DNA from: Coprococcus sp.
GTDB taxonomy: Bacteria; Bacillota_A; Clostridia; Lachnospirales; Lachnospiraceae
NCBI GenBank assembly: GCA_017624085.1
Contig: JAGANU010000014.1
Span: forward strand, 1 to 37,031
DNA length: 37,031 nt
Reading direction: 5' to 3'
Positions 19,515 to 27,683 of this stretch are shown piece by piece. Position 1 is the stretch's first letter; every line of letters starts with the position of its first letter. A model generated the notes under the pieces. It did no database searches. It was not told where the DNA came from and saw nothing but the letters and a program-made list of their open reading frames with translations. The position numbers were made by a program, and so were the translations under genes.

Positions 19515-21863
19515 TCATTTTGAATGGCCTTTCAATGTAAAAGACCTTTTTTTCTTATGACCTTCAAGTCCATCTGACTCATCATCTGTTTTTTGTTCGT
19601 CATAAGCTTTTTCATTCTCCTTGGAGTTATCTGCTACAGAAGCAGCTCCAACAGAGGTTGTAGCTTCTTCCGCATTCGCATTATCTTCTTCATTAAAATC
19701 GAATATGGAATTAAATTCTGTATTGAGCTTTATGCCAAGTCTGGCCAGCAGCTTATCTGTTTCACTAAGAAGGTCTTCCTCCTTCTTAAGATTCTCATTT
19801 ATCTCTGCTTCCTTTTCATCAATAAGTGAACTGCCACTATCCCTCTTTATATCATAAAGCTGAGCATTATCCGTATTGTAATCAGGGAAAAGGCTTGACT
19901 TAAATACAGGAAATTCTTTATCCTTTTTAGGCTCTTTATGAGTATCAATAGCTTCTTCCTTACAAATACCCTCATCTTCATGATTGGCTTCTTGTACTGA
20001 GTGCATCAAAACATCGCTATCAGACTCATCTATTGATGCATCAGAAATCTCACTATCATTATCAGAATCATTCTGCGTCTGTGATGCATCATCACTCTTC
20101 AAGCTTTCATCAACTTCAAACTCTGCCAATGCCTCATATGCTTTTTCAAAATCAAAACCCTTTTTCATATCATCACCAGACTCTTCTTCATTAACTTGCT
20201 TCTCGTCAACAGAATCTTCATCTAAATTATCATCGATTGTTTCTGCGCTATCCTCTGATTTCTCAATAGTTGCCTCATCTATTTCATACAAAATATCTGT
20301 TTTTGCATCTGTTTCAAACGCATCTTCCGGTATTTCTGTGTCAAAGGCTGCATCAAAATCCTCATCAAAGCTCTCCGTCTGTTCATCAACACCAAGGGCT
20401 TCTTCCTGAAACTCTTCATCAAACTCCCCGTCGAAGTCCTCTGTTTGAGCCTCCTCGACAAATTCCTCAACCGGAGCCAGCTCAACAGATTCTTCAACCT
20501 GAACCTCTTCGTCATAGTCCTCAGCCTGAATATCTTCGTCAAAGGAATTTTCGAAATCCGCCGGTTGTTCATCCTGGGAAAAGACCTCATCGAATTCTTC
20601 TTCTAAAGGTTCTCCGGCTTGAGCAGAAACATTCGGCTCATTAAAATCTTCATCAAATGCTTCATCAAAATTTACCATGACAAGCTCTTCAGGTTCTTCC
20701 TCAAGCACATATGTATCTTCCTCAGGCATTTCCTTTAGCTCATATTCAGTATTCATAATATTGGGAATATCTGATGCCTGGCCCACTGACTTACTGTAAT
20801 CGGTCTGATCAGGTACACTGTCGGTATGGTCAAACGCTTTATTAGCATCACCCGAATCAGCTTCGCCCGGTGAATGATCGTCGTTACCGGTGATAACCTC
20901 CTCAAGTAGCTTTTCTCTATCTATATTCTCACCAGATAATTCCTCAAACTCCTGCTTAATAAGAGCATCTTCCTTTTTTGATAATCTTCCAAATAACTTC
21001 TTTTGCTTTTTCGTATCATCTGAGATAGAATCATCTTCAAGCTTCTGCTCTTTTTTTTGCTCTTTTTTTAGTTCTTTTTTATCCTTGGATCTTATAAACA
21101 TCTGTTTTATCTTCATGGAGCTTGATACCGGAGCATCATCTTCTACCATGATCATAATCTTTGCATCCTTTGGATGTAATCTAAGGTCATCCTCTTCAAG
21201 AACCTTTGCCTCTGTAAGTCTGATGCTCTCCTGGGAGGGATCTTCATCAGCAATTTCCTCTTCAGGGTAACAGTATATCATAGATTCCAAGTCGGTATCA
21301 CCACTCATTAGATTATCCAACATATAAAGTCTGGAGGAGTTTTTATGATTTGCTTTGAATTCTATACATGCGCTCTGAAACTTTTCTTTATTTCGTATAT
21401 ATGCATGCAGTAGCAGCATCTCAAAATCCCACTGTTCATCTGACTCTATATCATTTGCTGATAAAAGAATGCTATAAAGCTCATTAACAGGCTTTCTATA
21501 TGACTTTGCAATCATATACTCAACTCTTAGGGTAAATACATCCTTGCTATCCTGATTAAATTTAAAAATCTCATAATACTTTTCTGCAAGAGTTCTGTAT
21601 CCCATTGTAAGGTATAGGTTAATGAGTGAATAAACAATCTTATTACCAACAGGAGCCATAGCGTGAGCTCTGACTAAAGCCTCTCTTGCTTTAGCATATT
21701 TTTTATTTTCAAAATATACCTCACCGCATATTCTAATAAACTGTGGACTAAGTGACTTTGACAGGTCCTGATGTTCCAGAATATCAAGAGCAAGGCTGTA
21801 ATCACCGTTTTCTGCAAGCTCTTTTATTTTGTTGACACTTGACATACTGATTCCTGTACCCAT
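19515..21863 (-). CDS. TPR-like protein with long acidic, FDE-repeat disordered region
   Basis: The function is not recognised. Residues about 9-185 of 782 form helical pairs that look like tetratricopeptide repeats (GDYSLALDILEHQ, KKYAKAREALVRAHAMAP, GYRTLAEKYYEIFKFNQ), a protein-binding scaffold. Residues 250-300 are a basic patch. Residues about 320-700 are highly acidic and probably disordered, with a run of FDE-type motifs (FDEAFDEDF, FDEVF, FDEDI, FDGEFDEEF, FDEDFDAAFD) at 399-510. A helical segment near 700-740 (LLSETDKLLARLGIKL) follows, then a basic C-terminus. The ATG at 21863 has GGGAGG upstream. It lies between the rhomboid and coiled-coil genes, 65 bp before the latter, so a shared complex is plausible. 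Confidence 0.82.
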   Translation of the reverse strand: MGTGISMSSVNKIKELAENGDYSLALDILEHQDLSKSLSPQFIRICGEVYFENKKYAKAREALVRAHAMAPVGNKIVYSLINLYLTMGYRTLAEKYYEIFKFNQDSKDVFTLRVEYMIAKSYRKPVNELYSILLSANDIESDEQWDFEMLLLHAYIRNKEKFQSACIEFKANHKNSSRLYMLDNLMSGDTDLESMIYCYPEEEIADEDPSQESIRLTEAKVLEEDDLRLHPKDAKIMIMVEDDAPVSSSMKIKQMFIRSKDKKELKKEQKKEQKLEDDSISDDTKKQKKLFGRLSKKEDALIKQEFEELSGENIDREKLLEEVITGNDDHSPGEADSGDANKAFDHTDSVPDQTDYSKSVGQASDIPNIMNTEYELKEMPEEDTYVLEEEPEELVMVNFDEAFDEDFNEPNVSAQAGEPLEEEFDEVFSQDEQPADFENSFDEDIQAEDYDEEVQVEESVELAPVEEFVEEAQTEDFDGEFDEEFQEEALGVDEQTESFDEDFDAAFDTEIPEDAFETDAKTDILYEIDEATIEKSEDSAETIDDNLDEDSVDEKQVNEEESGDDMKKGFDFEKAYEALAEFEVDESLKSDDASQTQNDSDNDSEISDASIDESDSDVLMHSVQEANHEDEGICKEEAIDTHKEPKKDKEFPVFKSSLFPDYNTDNAQLYDIKRDSGSSLIDEKEAEINENLKKEEDLLSETDKLLARLGIKLNTEFNSIFDFNEEDNANAEEATTSVGAASVADNSKENEKAYDEQKTDDESDGLEGHKKKRSFTLKGHSK

Positions 21864-21900
21864 AATCAGCCTCCCACATATTAATCGTCGTATTATTTTA

Positions 21901-22923
21901 TCATATTGAACTATTCTTTACAACCTTTTGATTTGTCACGATTAGCAATATTCCCACAATTAATCCACATATAAAGCCGGTTAAATGTGCAATATTATCT
22001 ATCCCCTCAGACAGGTATCCGTTAATCATTGTAAAAACAAATAATATAACCATATTGATTAACGATAGATCCTTGACAACGCCTTTATTCTTTACTGCAA
22101 TTGCAACCAAAACTCCAAGAAGTCCGAATATTGCTCCGGATGCACCGGCGGAAAATTCATAGCTTCCGTTGAAATAACAATCAACATACGACGCAAATGC
22201 GGAAGCAAGTCCGCATATGAGATAGATAATAATAAAATTTATCTTTCCTACGATATTCTCCACTCTTGCGCCAAGGGCAATCAATACAACCATATTACCA
22301 AATAAATGGGCAAAGCCAAAATGTGTAAAAAATGAGGATATAAAACGATAATACTCTCCTTTTTCAACAATCCCATATACATTTATAGCTAAAATCCGTG
22401 ATATATCTAATCCATTATAAATTTCAGAGATAAAAATTCCAGATACATATACAAGAATATTGAGAACAACTAGAATAGGCGTAACAACCCCAAACATTCT
22501 CCTTAGCTGATTGTGAGTTTTTTCATTTTCATAATTTGACTGCTTATCGAGAATGTAAAACAGTCCATCAAAATCTGCAGGCTGATTCTCATATATATAC
22601 AGCTTTCCATAATCTTCAGTAAAAAGCCATACGTTATTCATATTCTCAACAATTTCCTTTGTATTATCGTCAAACATGCCGTTTTGTGCCAGCAAAATGT
22701 TGAGTATACAAATCTTTTTTTGAGAATCTGTTAACAAATCGTGTCGGATTTTATCATTAAAATCAATAAGTGCCTGTGCACTAAGATTATAATTGCTACC
22801 TATAACAACAACGTACACGGCATCATCATCCGTTCTGCCGTATACGTTGTTGCTTTCAGGATTAAGTCTCCTGTATCCTTTTTTTTCTAAAATGTTAATA
22901 ATATGTACAATATTATGTTGCAT
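21901..22923 (-). CDS. Rhomboid-family intramembrane serine protease
   Basis: Predicted to cleave transmembrane substrates inside the cytoplasmic membrane. The 340-residue product has a soluble N-terminal domain (1-145) like the YqgP branch, then about seven helices. Hallmarks are HFGFAHLFGNM (His201, His206, Asn210), the catalytic serine in SAGASGAIFG (Ser262) and the catalytic histidine in HLTGFICG (His313). The ATG at 22923 is chosen because AAGG lies 5 bp upstream. An upstream in-frame start at 23004 would overlap the previous gene and adds residues lacking domain similarity. It is the second cistron of the four-gene operon. Its catalytic residues are intact, so it should be active. Confidence 0.93.
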   Translation of the reverse strand: MQHNIVHIINILEKKGYRRLNPESNNVYGRTDDDAVYVVVIGSNYNLSAQALIDFNDKIRHDLLTDSQKKICILNILLAQNGMFDDNTKEIVENMNNVWLFTEDYGKLYIYENQPADFDGLFYILDKQSNYENEKTHNQLRRMFGVVTPILVVLNILVYVSGIFISEIYNGLDISRILAINVYGIVEKGEYYRFISSFFTHFGFAHLFGNMVVLIALGARVENIVGKINFIIIYLICGLASAFASYVDCYFNGSYEFSAGASGAIFGLLGVLVAIAVKNKGVVKDLSLINMVILFVFTMINGYLSEGIDNIAHLTGFICGLIVGILLIVTNQKVVKNSSI

Positions 22924-22978
22924 ATTTACCTTCCGCTCGTTAGAAATAATTAGCCTTCCTGCAACCTTTGTATATACA

Positions 22979-24088
22979 TTATAATCCAAGGAACAGGTTC
23001 TCAACCTTCTCTATAACTGAGTCCTTCATAGAACCTCTTGTCTTTTCGTAATGAAGACCTGACTCCATAATTTCAAGAAGCTGCATTCTAAGTCCTGCAT
23101 CAATCTCTGAGATATACTTCATCAGAACATCCTTAATCTCTACTACATATTCCTTTGTCTTCATCTCATCAAGCATCGGCTCGTAGTTAAAGCTTATGGA
23201 ATTCTTCATCTCATCCTGTTTTCTTCCGCATATTACGCACTCTTCTGCGCCGCCTTCGTTGACATGACCACAGTTACATGTCCAAACAAGACCATCTGAC
23301 TTATAATTTGAAACAGCATCTATACCCTTCTTTGCCTTGAGCGCCTTAAACTTAATCTCTGACATCTCAACGCCAACAGGATCAGCATCGATCTCGTATA
23401 CACCGCTGGACTTAACATACTTCTTGATATATACCTTTGCAGATGTAATCATCTTTATATACTTTTCAGGAAGCTTACATTCAACGTAATCTGATTTAAG
23501 AAGATTTACACTTGATTTATCAAATGTGAAATCAATATCAGGTAATGTGATGTTATCTCCGTATATATTTGTAAACTGAATGTCTGTCTTGATAGCGCGA
23601 ATATCGTCATTATTATAATTGTTGAACCAAAGGCTTACCTTTGTACCCTTGCCCTCAGATGCAATAATTACCTTTGAGGCCCTTGGAACAAGAAGGTCAT
23701 AATAGTTTCTTACATACACTTCGTTCTTCACATAACTGCTGGTATCAAGCTCAGACTTCGGATGCTTTTTAACAGTCACAAGTGTACCGCTTGCAACAAC
23801 AGCAGTTACATTGTTAGTATATACCTCAACTCCTGTTCTGAAGCCAACTACAGCATTGTAATTCGATTCACTTACAATGTGCTGAAAATTCTTGATTGTC
23901 TCATTGAGAATCTCGTCAATCTTCTCCTGGTAAACTCCTCTTCTGTCTGTAGCAATATCAGCCAGTGATGTTCCCAAATCCTTTAAAAAGTTTGAATTGA
24001 TAATCGTCTGAGTAAACTTATATTTACCATACTCCACGATATCATAGCCCTCAAAGCTGTTTCCTGATGTAATTAAAATGTTGCTCAT
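22979..24088 (-). CDS. YbjQ-like N-terminal domain fused to a zinc ribbon, hypothetical
   Basis: Residues 1-110 of 369 resemble the YbjQ/UPF0145 fold: a 'GYDIVEYGKY' opening, a central helix with RRGVYQEKIDEI, then NAVVGFRTGVEVYTN and a VVASGTLV end strand. Residues about 110-260 are a beta-rich region without a name. A four-cysteine zinc ribbon (WTCNCGH...ECVICG; Cys271, 273, 284 and 287, with CxC spacing) follows, then a helical C-terminus. The ATG at 24088 has GGGAGGT 7 bp upstream; the GTG at 24097 lies against the ribosome site. It heads the operon that includes the rhomboid, TPR and coiled-coil genes and has its own promoter. UPF0145 function is unsettled, so none is assigned. Confidence 0.75.
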   Translation of the reverse strand: MSNILITSGNSFEGYDIVEYGKYKFTQTIINSNFLKDLGTSLADIATDRRGVYQEKIDEILNETIKNFQHIVSESNYNAVVGFRTGVEVYTNNVTAVVASGTLVTVKKHPKSELDTSSYVKNEVYVRNYYDLLVPRASKVIIASEGKGTKVSLWFNNYNNDDIRAIKTDIQFTNIYGDNITLPDIDFTFDKSSVNLLKSDYVECKLPEKYIKMITSAKVYIKKYVKSSGVYEIDADPVGVEMSEIKFKALKAKKGIDAVSNYKSDGLVWTCNCGHVNEGGAEECVICGRKQDEMKNSISFNYEPMLDEMKTKEYVVEIKDVLMKYISEIDAGLRMQLLEIMESGLHYEKTRGSMKDSVIEKVENLFLGL

Positions 24089-24115
24089 GTTGTGCACCTC
24101 CCAAATAATACTAAA

Positions 24116-24144
24116 ATTGTATCACATCAAAATCCAATAAACAA
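24116..24144 (-). promoter_or_regulatory. Promoter of the YbjQ-like/rhomboid/TPR/coiled-coil operon
   Basis: On the minus strand, TTGTTT (24139-24144) and TACAAT (24116-24121) are spaced by 17 bp, with TGA before the -10 (extended). The predicted start is about 20 bp before the ATG. Confidence 0.65.
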
Positions 24145-24219
24145 TATTTTTTGTGTATTTTATATTAATTCAACCAAACTTTTTGTGAATTTTATCGATG
24201 CACATAACATTTTTAACGT

Positions 24220-24711
24220 TTACAACCTCTTTTTATATGTAACAAATGTATAGTTGACGTCGCATTGCTCTGTTTTTTCTTTCTCATTTGCCACATACCA
24301 TGATTCATCCTTGTCAAGATTTGCAATATATGCATCAGCATCATACGCCTTGTCTATCTTAGTTATTATACCCTCATTGCAATATGGAATAAGAGCTTCA
24401 TATACACTCTGACCGCCTATAATATATATATCGTCCTCCTGATAACTGTTCAGAACCTCCATCAGCTCGTCAATCGAATGAACAACAAGAGCGCCCTCAA
24501 CCTCAAAACCAGTATTTCTGCTAAGGATGATATTCGTTCTTCCCTTTAATGGCTTTCCTCCCGGGAACTCCTCAAGAGTTTTTCTACCAAGTACAACCAC
24601 GTGTCCCATGGTTGTTTCCTTAAAGAACCTCTGATCCTCTTTTATTCTTACAAGAAGCTTTCCTTTGTTTCCTATAGCCCAGTTCTTGTCTACTGCAGCA
24701 ATAAATTTCAT
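24220..24711 (-). CDS. folA: Dihydrofolate reductase
   Basis: Reduces dihydrofolate to tetrahydrofolate with NADPH, recycling the product of thymidylate synthase. The 163-residue sequence shows AAVDKNWAIGNKG, the substrate-binding helix with the acidic residue in KEDQRFFKETTMG, VVVLGRKTLEEF, TNIILSR, and IYIIGGQSVYEALIPYC before the C-terminal sheet. Length is normal. The usual LPWHLP stretch is replaced by LLVRIK, a substitution next to the active site. It starts 38 bp after thyA with GGAGG upstream, a common folate operon. Confidence 0.95.
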   Translation of the reverse strand: MKFIAAVDKNWAIGNKGKLLVRIKEDQRFFKETTMGHVVVLGRKTLEEFPGGKPLKGRTNIILSRNTGFEVEGALVVHSIDELMEVLNSYQEDDIYIIGGQSVYEALIPYCNEGIITKIDKAYDADAYIANLDKDESWYVANEKEKTEQCDVNYTFVTYKKRL

Positions 24712-24749
24712 ATTAAATAACCTCCAAAACCTTATAACAAATACATTAA

Positions 24750-25580
24750 TTATATTGCAATAGGTATGTTCTTTATTTGCGGACCAGTTACATAATCCTC
24801 AATAATAAAATCGTCCAAAGTAAATTTATAAAAATCCTTTATATCAGGATTCATACGAAACCTTGGAGCAGGATATGTAGGTCTTGAAATCAGCTCCTTC
24901 ACAAGCGGAATATGTCTGTCATATATATGAGCATCCGCTATTACATGAACAAGTTCGCCTGGCTTAAAGCCGGTAACCTGAGCTATCATATGCACAAGAA
25001 CTGCATACTGAACAACATTCCAATTATTTGCCGCAAGCACATCCTGAGACCGTTGGTTTAGGATCGCATTTAATCGATCCCCTGTAACATTAAAGGTCAT
25101 GCTGTACGCACAAGGATACAGATTCATTTCGCAAAGATCCTGATGAACATATATATTTGTAATCATTCTCCTGCTGTATGGGTTCGTTTTTAAATCATAA
25201 ATGAGTCTGTCTACCTGGTCCATCATACCTTCCTTATACTGATGTTTTACACCTAACTGGTAGCCATATGCTTTTCCTATGGAACCATCTTCGTCAGCCC
25301 AACTATCCCATATATGACTCTTTAAATCATGAACATTGTTTGACTTTTTCTGCCATATCCACAGAAGCTCATCAATAGCAGACTTAATATATGTTTTTCT
25401 CAAGGTGATAGCGGGAAACTCCTTTGACAGATCATATCTGTTTACAACGCCAAATCTCTTGACTGTATATGCGTAAGTTCCATCCTCCCACTTAGGACGC
25501 ACCTTCTCCCCCTCTGTACTATATCCATTTTCGATTATATCCCTGCACATATCAATAAATACGTTATCGGCGTAGCTCAT
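24750..25580 (-). CDS. thyA: Thymidylate synthase ThyA
   Basis: Methylates dUMP to dTMP with methylene-tetrahydrofolate. The 276-residue product has the phosphate-binding RR pair in NPYSRRMI (137-138), the catalytic cysteine in NLYPCAYSMTFNV (Cys157), the second phosphate arginine in NQRSQD, ANNWNVVQYA and HIYDRH. The motif is PCAY rather than the more familiar PPCH, a variant known in Firmicutes. The ATG at 25580 is taken because GGGAGG lies 7 bp upstream; the TTG at 25595 is inside that site. A promoter abuts a tandem palindrome array upstream. Confidence 0.96.
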   Translation of the reverse strand: MSYADNVFIDMCRDIIENGYSTEGEKVRPKWEDGTYAYTVKRFGVVNRYDLSKEFPAITLRKTYIKSAIDELLWIWQKKSNNVHDLKSHIWDSWADEDGSIGKAYGYQLGVKHQYKEGMMDQVDRLIYDLKTNPYSRRMITNIYVHQDLCEMNLYPCAYSMTFNVTGDRLNAILNQRSQDVLAANNWNVVQYAVLVHMIAQVTGFKPGELVHVIADAHIYDRHIPLVKELISRPTYPAPRFRMNPDIKDFYKFTLDDFIIEDYVTGPQIKNIPIAI

Positions 25581-25633
25581 TTCTAATCCTCCCAAATTTA
25601 AATCATATGCATTATGCGTGCATAGTATGTTTT

Positions 25634-25662
25634 ATTATAACATTATATTTATCATCTGCAAA
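25634..25662 (-). promoter_or_regulatory. Promoter of thyA-folA, abutting the repeat array
   Basis: On the minus strand, TTTGCA (25657-25662) and a perfect TATAAT (25634-25639) are spaced by 17 bp. The -35 box touches the edge of the first 30-bp repeat, so proteins bound to the array would sit directly upstream of RNA polymerase. Confidence 0.7.
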
Positions 25663-25780
25663 TGTAATAAATGCACTTTATTACATAGGAAATGTAACAA
25701 ATACACTTTATTACAAAGGACATGTAACATATGCACTTTATTACATAAAAAATGTAACAAATGCATTTTATTACAATAAA
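25661..25780. repeat. Four tandem 30-bp palindromic repeats, probable operator array
   Basis: Units start at 25661, 25691, 25721 and 25751, each about 30 bp and 80-90% identical to one another. Each contains a TGTAA...TTACA dyad. In the first unit the arms TGTAATAAA and TTTATTACA are perfect 9-bp inverted repeats around a 5-bp centre. The 30-bp period is close to three helical turns, which would place all sites on one face. The array separates divergent thyA and XRE genes. A trailing half-site (TTACA) lies near 25791. Confidence 0.85.
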
Positions 25781-25858
25781 CTGTCTTTTTATTACATAAA
25801 TATTCGTAAGCAACAATTATGATATAGAATTATCAAAAAACAAAAGGAGGTGATTTTT

Positions 25859-26296
25859 ATGCAGTACATAAGCTCAAATCCACTGCCTGCTTTATTAAGG
25901 CATTTTAGAACCAAGCTGAATCTGACTCAGGCAGAAGTAGCAAAGACAATATCAATATCAAGATCTGCATACGGAAATTATGAACAGGGACGGGCAATAC
26001 CGACAATCGAGCAGACAATAAAGCTTTCTGATTTATTGCAGCATGATTTGCTGTATGCTTATACCTTGTCGTCCAGGTATATGAAATTGCATGGGGGTAA
26101 CAACAGCGAAGGTGTAAACGAAGACAACAACTACGTAACCTCTGTTGAAGAAAGCATATTTACATCGCAGCTTCTTGTGAATTACAAAAAGCTGAGTGAT
26201 GTGGATAAAACTCTTGTGAATAGCTTTGTGGAGCTGTTATGTGACAAAAAACAGTACATAAATGAGGAGGAACATACTGATGAAAGATGCGAATAG
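25859..26296 (+). CDS. XRE-family helix-turn-helix regulator, first of a pair
   Basis: A probable DNA-binding regulator. The 145-residue product has a Cro/CI-type HTH at about residues 11-65 (LRHFRTKLNLTQAEVAKTISISRSAYGNYEQGRAIPTIEQTIKLSDLL, given here as family context). The C-terminal half is helical (SVEESIFTSQLLVNYKKLSDVDKTLVNSFVELL) and could be a dimerisation module. The ATG at 25859 has AAAGGAGG upstream; a GTG at 25850 is part of that site. It overlaps the next regulator by 17 bp and is divergent from thyA across the palindrome array, so it may bind that array. No signal-sensing domain is recognisable. Confidence 0.88.
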   Translation: MQYISSNPLPALLRHFRTKLNLTQAEVAKTISISRSAYGNYEQGRAIPTIEQTIKLSDLLQHDLLYAYTLSSRYMKLHGGNNSEGVNEDNNYVTSVEESIFTSQLLVNYKKLSDVDKTLVNSFVELLCDKKQYINEEEHTDERCE

Positions 26297-26753
26297 CGAT
26301 GATTATTCTGTAGATAATAAGAGCCACCAGAATAATAAGGAAAACAAAAAAGGCCCTCGTTTTAATGGATTCCTTCCAATTACACTAATTGGCGCAGCAT
26401 TAAAATCACTGAGATGTACAAAGAATTACACACAATATGACGTGGCAGAGATTGTTAATATTAAAGTATCCGCATACTCACATCACGAATGCGGTTCCAG
26501 AATCCCGGATCTTCTCATGCTAATAAAATACTCTAATTTATACTGTATTAATATTAACTATCTTATTATGCTGGCATGTCTGGATCTGGCATCAAGAAGA
26601 GAAATAAGTGATACGGATGTATTTACTGCATTCTGTTATGGAAAAACAATAAGTGAAAACGAAGCCGAATTGATAAGGGGCTACAACATGCTGTCAGAGG
26701 ATGGAAAAGAAAATCTAAAGATGTTTCTTGAGGCTGCAACAAGACTGTCATAG
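26280..26753 (+). CDS. Second XRE-like helix-turn-helix protein
   Basis: The 157-residue product has an acidic/Asn-rich N-terminal extension (1-33). An HTH-like domain follows at about 40-95 (LIGAALKSLRCTKNYTQYDVAEIVNIKVSAYSHHECGSRIPDLLMLIKYSNL in outline). A C-terminal helix with EAELIRGYNMLSEDGKENLKMFLEAA resembles the tail of the first regulator. The ATG at 26280 has GAGGAGG 9 bp upstream; ATG 26262 lacks a ribosome site. The 17-bp overlap with the previous gene implies coupled translation. The recognition helix departs from the usual XRE pattern (SHHECG in place of YxxYExG), so it could be a partner or antagonist of the first protein. Confidence 0.8.
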   Translation: MKDANSDDYSVDNKSHQNNKENKKGPRFNGFLPITLIGAALKSLRCTKNYTQYDVAEIVNIKVSAYSHHECGSRIPDLLMLIKYSNLYCININYLIMLACLDLASRREISDTDVFTAFCYGKTISENEAELIRGYNMLSEDGKENLKMFLEAATRLS

Positions 26754-27626
26754 CTCCCTGATTCTTTTGTTCAGGTAATTTAGCACGCTTTTTTTATCCG
26801 AACTCCAAAGGGGGACCACAAGTATATTCTTTGGGCCATCTCCTGTATACCTGTGAATGACCATATCTTTGGGTAAAACCTTTATACAATCACATAATAT
26901 GTCTGCATATTCTTCAAGTGTTAAAACATCGAGCTCTCCCTTAAGGTACATATGCTCAAGGACAGTATTTTTCAGCACATGAAGAAGCTGCAGTTTTATT
27001 CCGTTTGCACCACTATTTGCTATATAGCGGGCTGTATCAATAATATCTTCCTTGGTTTCTCCCGGCAGTCCTATTATCATGTGGACAATAATATGAACAT
27101 TAAGAGGTAGTAGTCTTGCCATAGTTTCTTCAAATACATATAGAGGATATCCACGATTTATAATATCGGCAGTACGGTCATGTATTGTCTGAAGTCCAAG
27201 CTCAATCCATACCGGCTTTATAAGTGAAAGCTGTCTTATTACTTCTATTATCTCATCACTAAAACAGTCTGGTCTCGAGGCAATCGATACAGCCGCTATA
27301 TCATCCCTCATTGCAGCTGCCATAAACTTATCTTTTAGAATGACCGGGTCTCCATAGGTGCTCGTAAACGCCTGAAAATATGCAATATATCTATTACATT
27401 TGCATTTGCCCGAAATTCTCTTCTTCTCTTTTTCTATCTGAGCATCAATGTCAAGTGATGCATCTCCTGCAAAATCTCCAGAGCCACTGGCACTGCAAAA
27501 AATACATCCACCTGTTCCGACCTTACCATCACGGTTCGGACAGGTGGTGCCTGCATTTAGCGAAAGCTTGTAAAGCTTTTCTCCAAACTTGTCCATCACA
27601 TATTGATTTGTAGTATATATATACAT
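26748..27626 (-). CDS. TIGR01212-family (YhcC/YtqA) radical SAM protein
   Basis: A radical SAM protein of unsettled substrate. The 292-residue product has the family's cysteine pattern C-P-N-R-D-G followed by GGCIFCS (Cys29, Cys41, Cys44), where the first cysteine lies 12 residues before the CxxC pair. The signatures AYFQAFTSTYGDP, ASRPDC, VWIELGLQTIHDRT and HMIIGLPGE are also typical. GAGGTAA precedes the ATG. The 3' end overlaps the convergent second XRE gene by 6 bp. It begins 57 bp after the pyrophosphatase stop, so the two may be co-transcribed. Confidence 0.92.
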   Translation of the reverse strand: MYIYTTNQYVMDKFGEKLYKLSLNAGTTCPNRDGKVGTGGCIFCSASGSGDFAGDASLDIDAQIEKEKKRISGKCKCNRYIAYFQAFTSTYGDPVILKDKFMAAAMRDDIAAVSIASRPDCFSDEIIEVIRQLSLIKPVWIELGLQTIHDRTADIINRGYPLYVFEETMARLLPLNVHIIVHMIIGLPGETKEDIIDTARYIANSGANGIKLQLLHVLKNTVLEHMYLKGELDVLTLEEYADILCDCIKVLPKDMVIHRYTGDGPKNILVVPLWSSDKKSVLNYLNKRIREL

Positions 27627-27683
27627 TAGCTTACCTCAAATCTGTCATCAAAGCCCGCAAAAATGTAACACAAAATATGTCTG

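Noticed and set aside
22924..23004. Longer rhomboid start at 23004
   Set aside because: It overlaps the preceding gene by 26 bp, lacks a ribosome site, and adds residues with no similarity to the family.
25661..25780. CRISPR array candidate (30-bp repeats)
   Set aside because: The units are contiguous with no unique spacers, degenerate, and lie at divergent promoters; no cas genes are near.
25790..25858. Sigma-A promoter for the XRE pair
   Set aside because: TATGAT and TATAGA words exist near 25819-25830, but none has an acceptable -35 at 16-18 bp.
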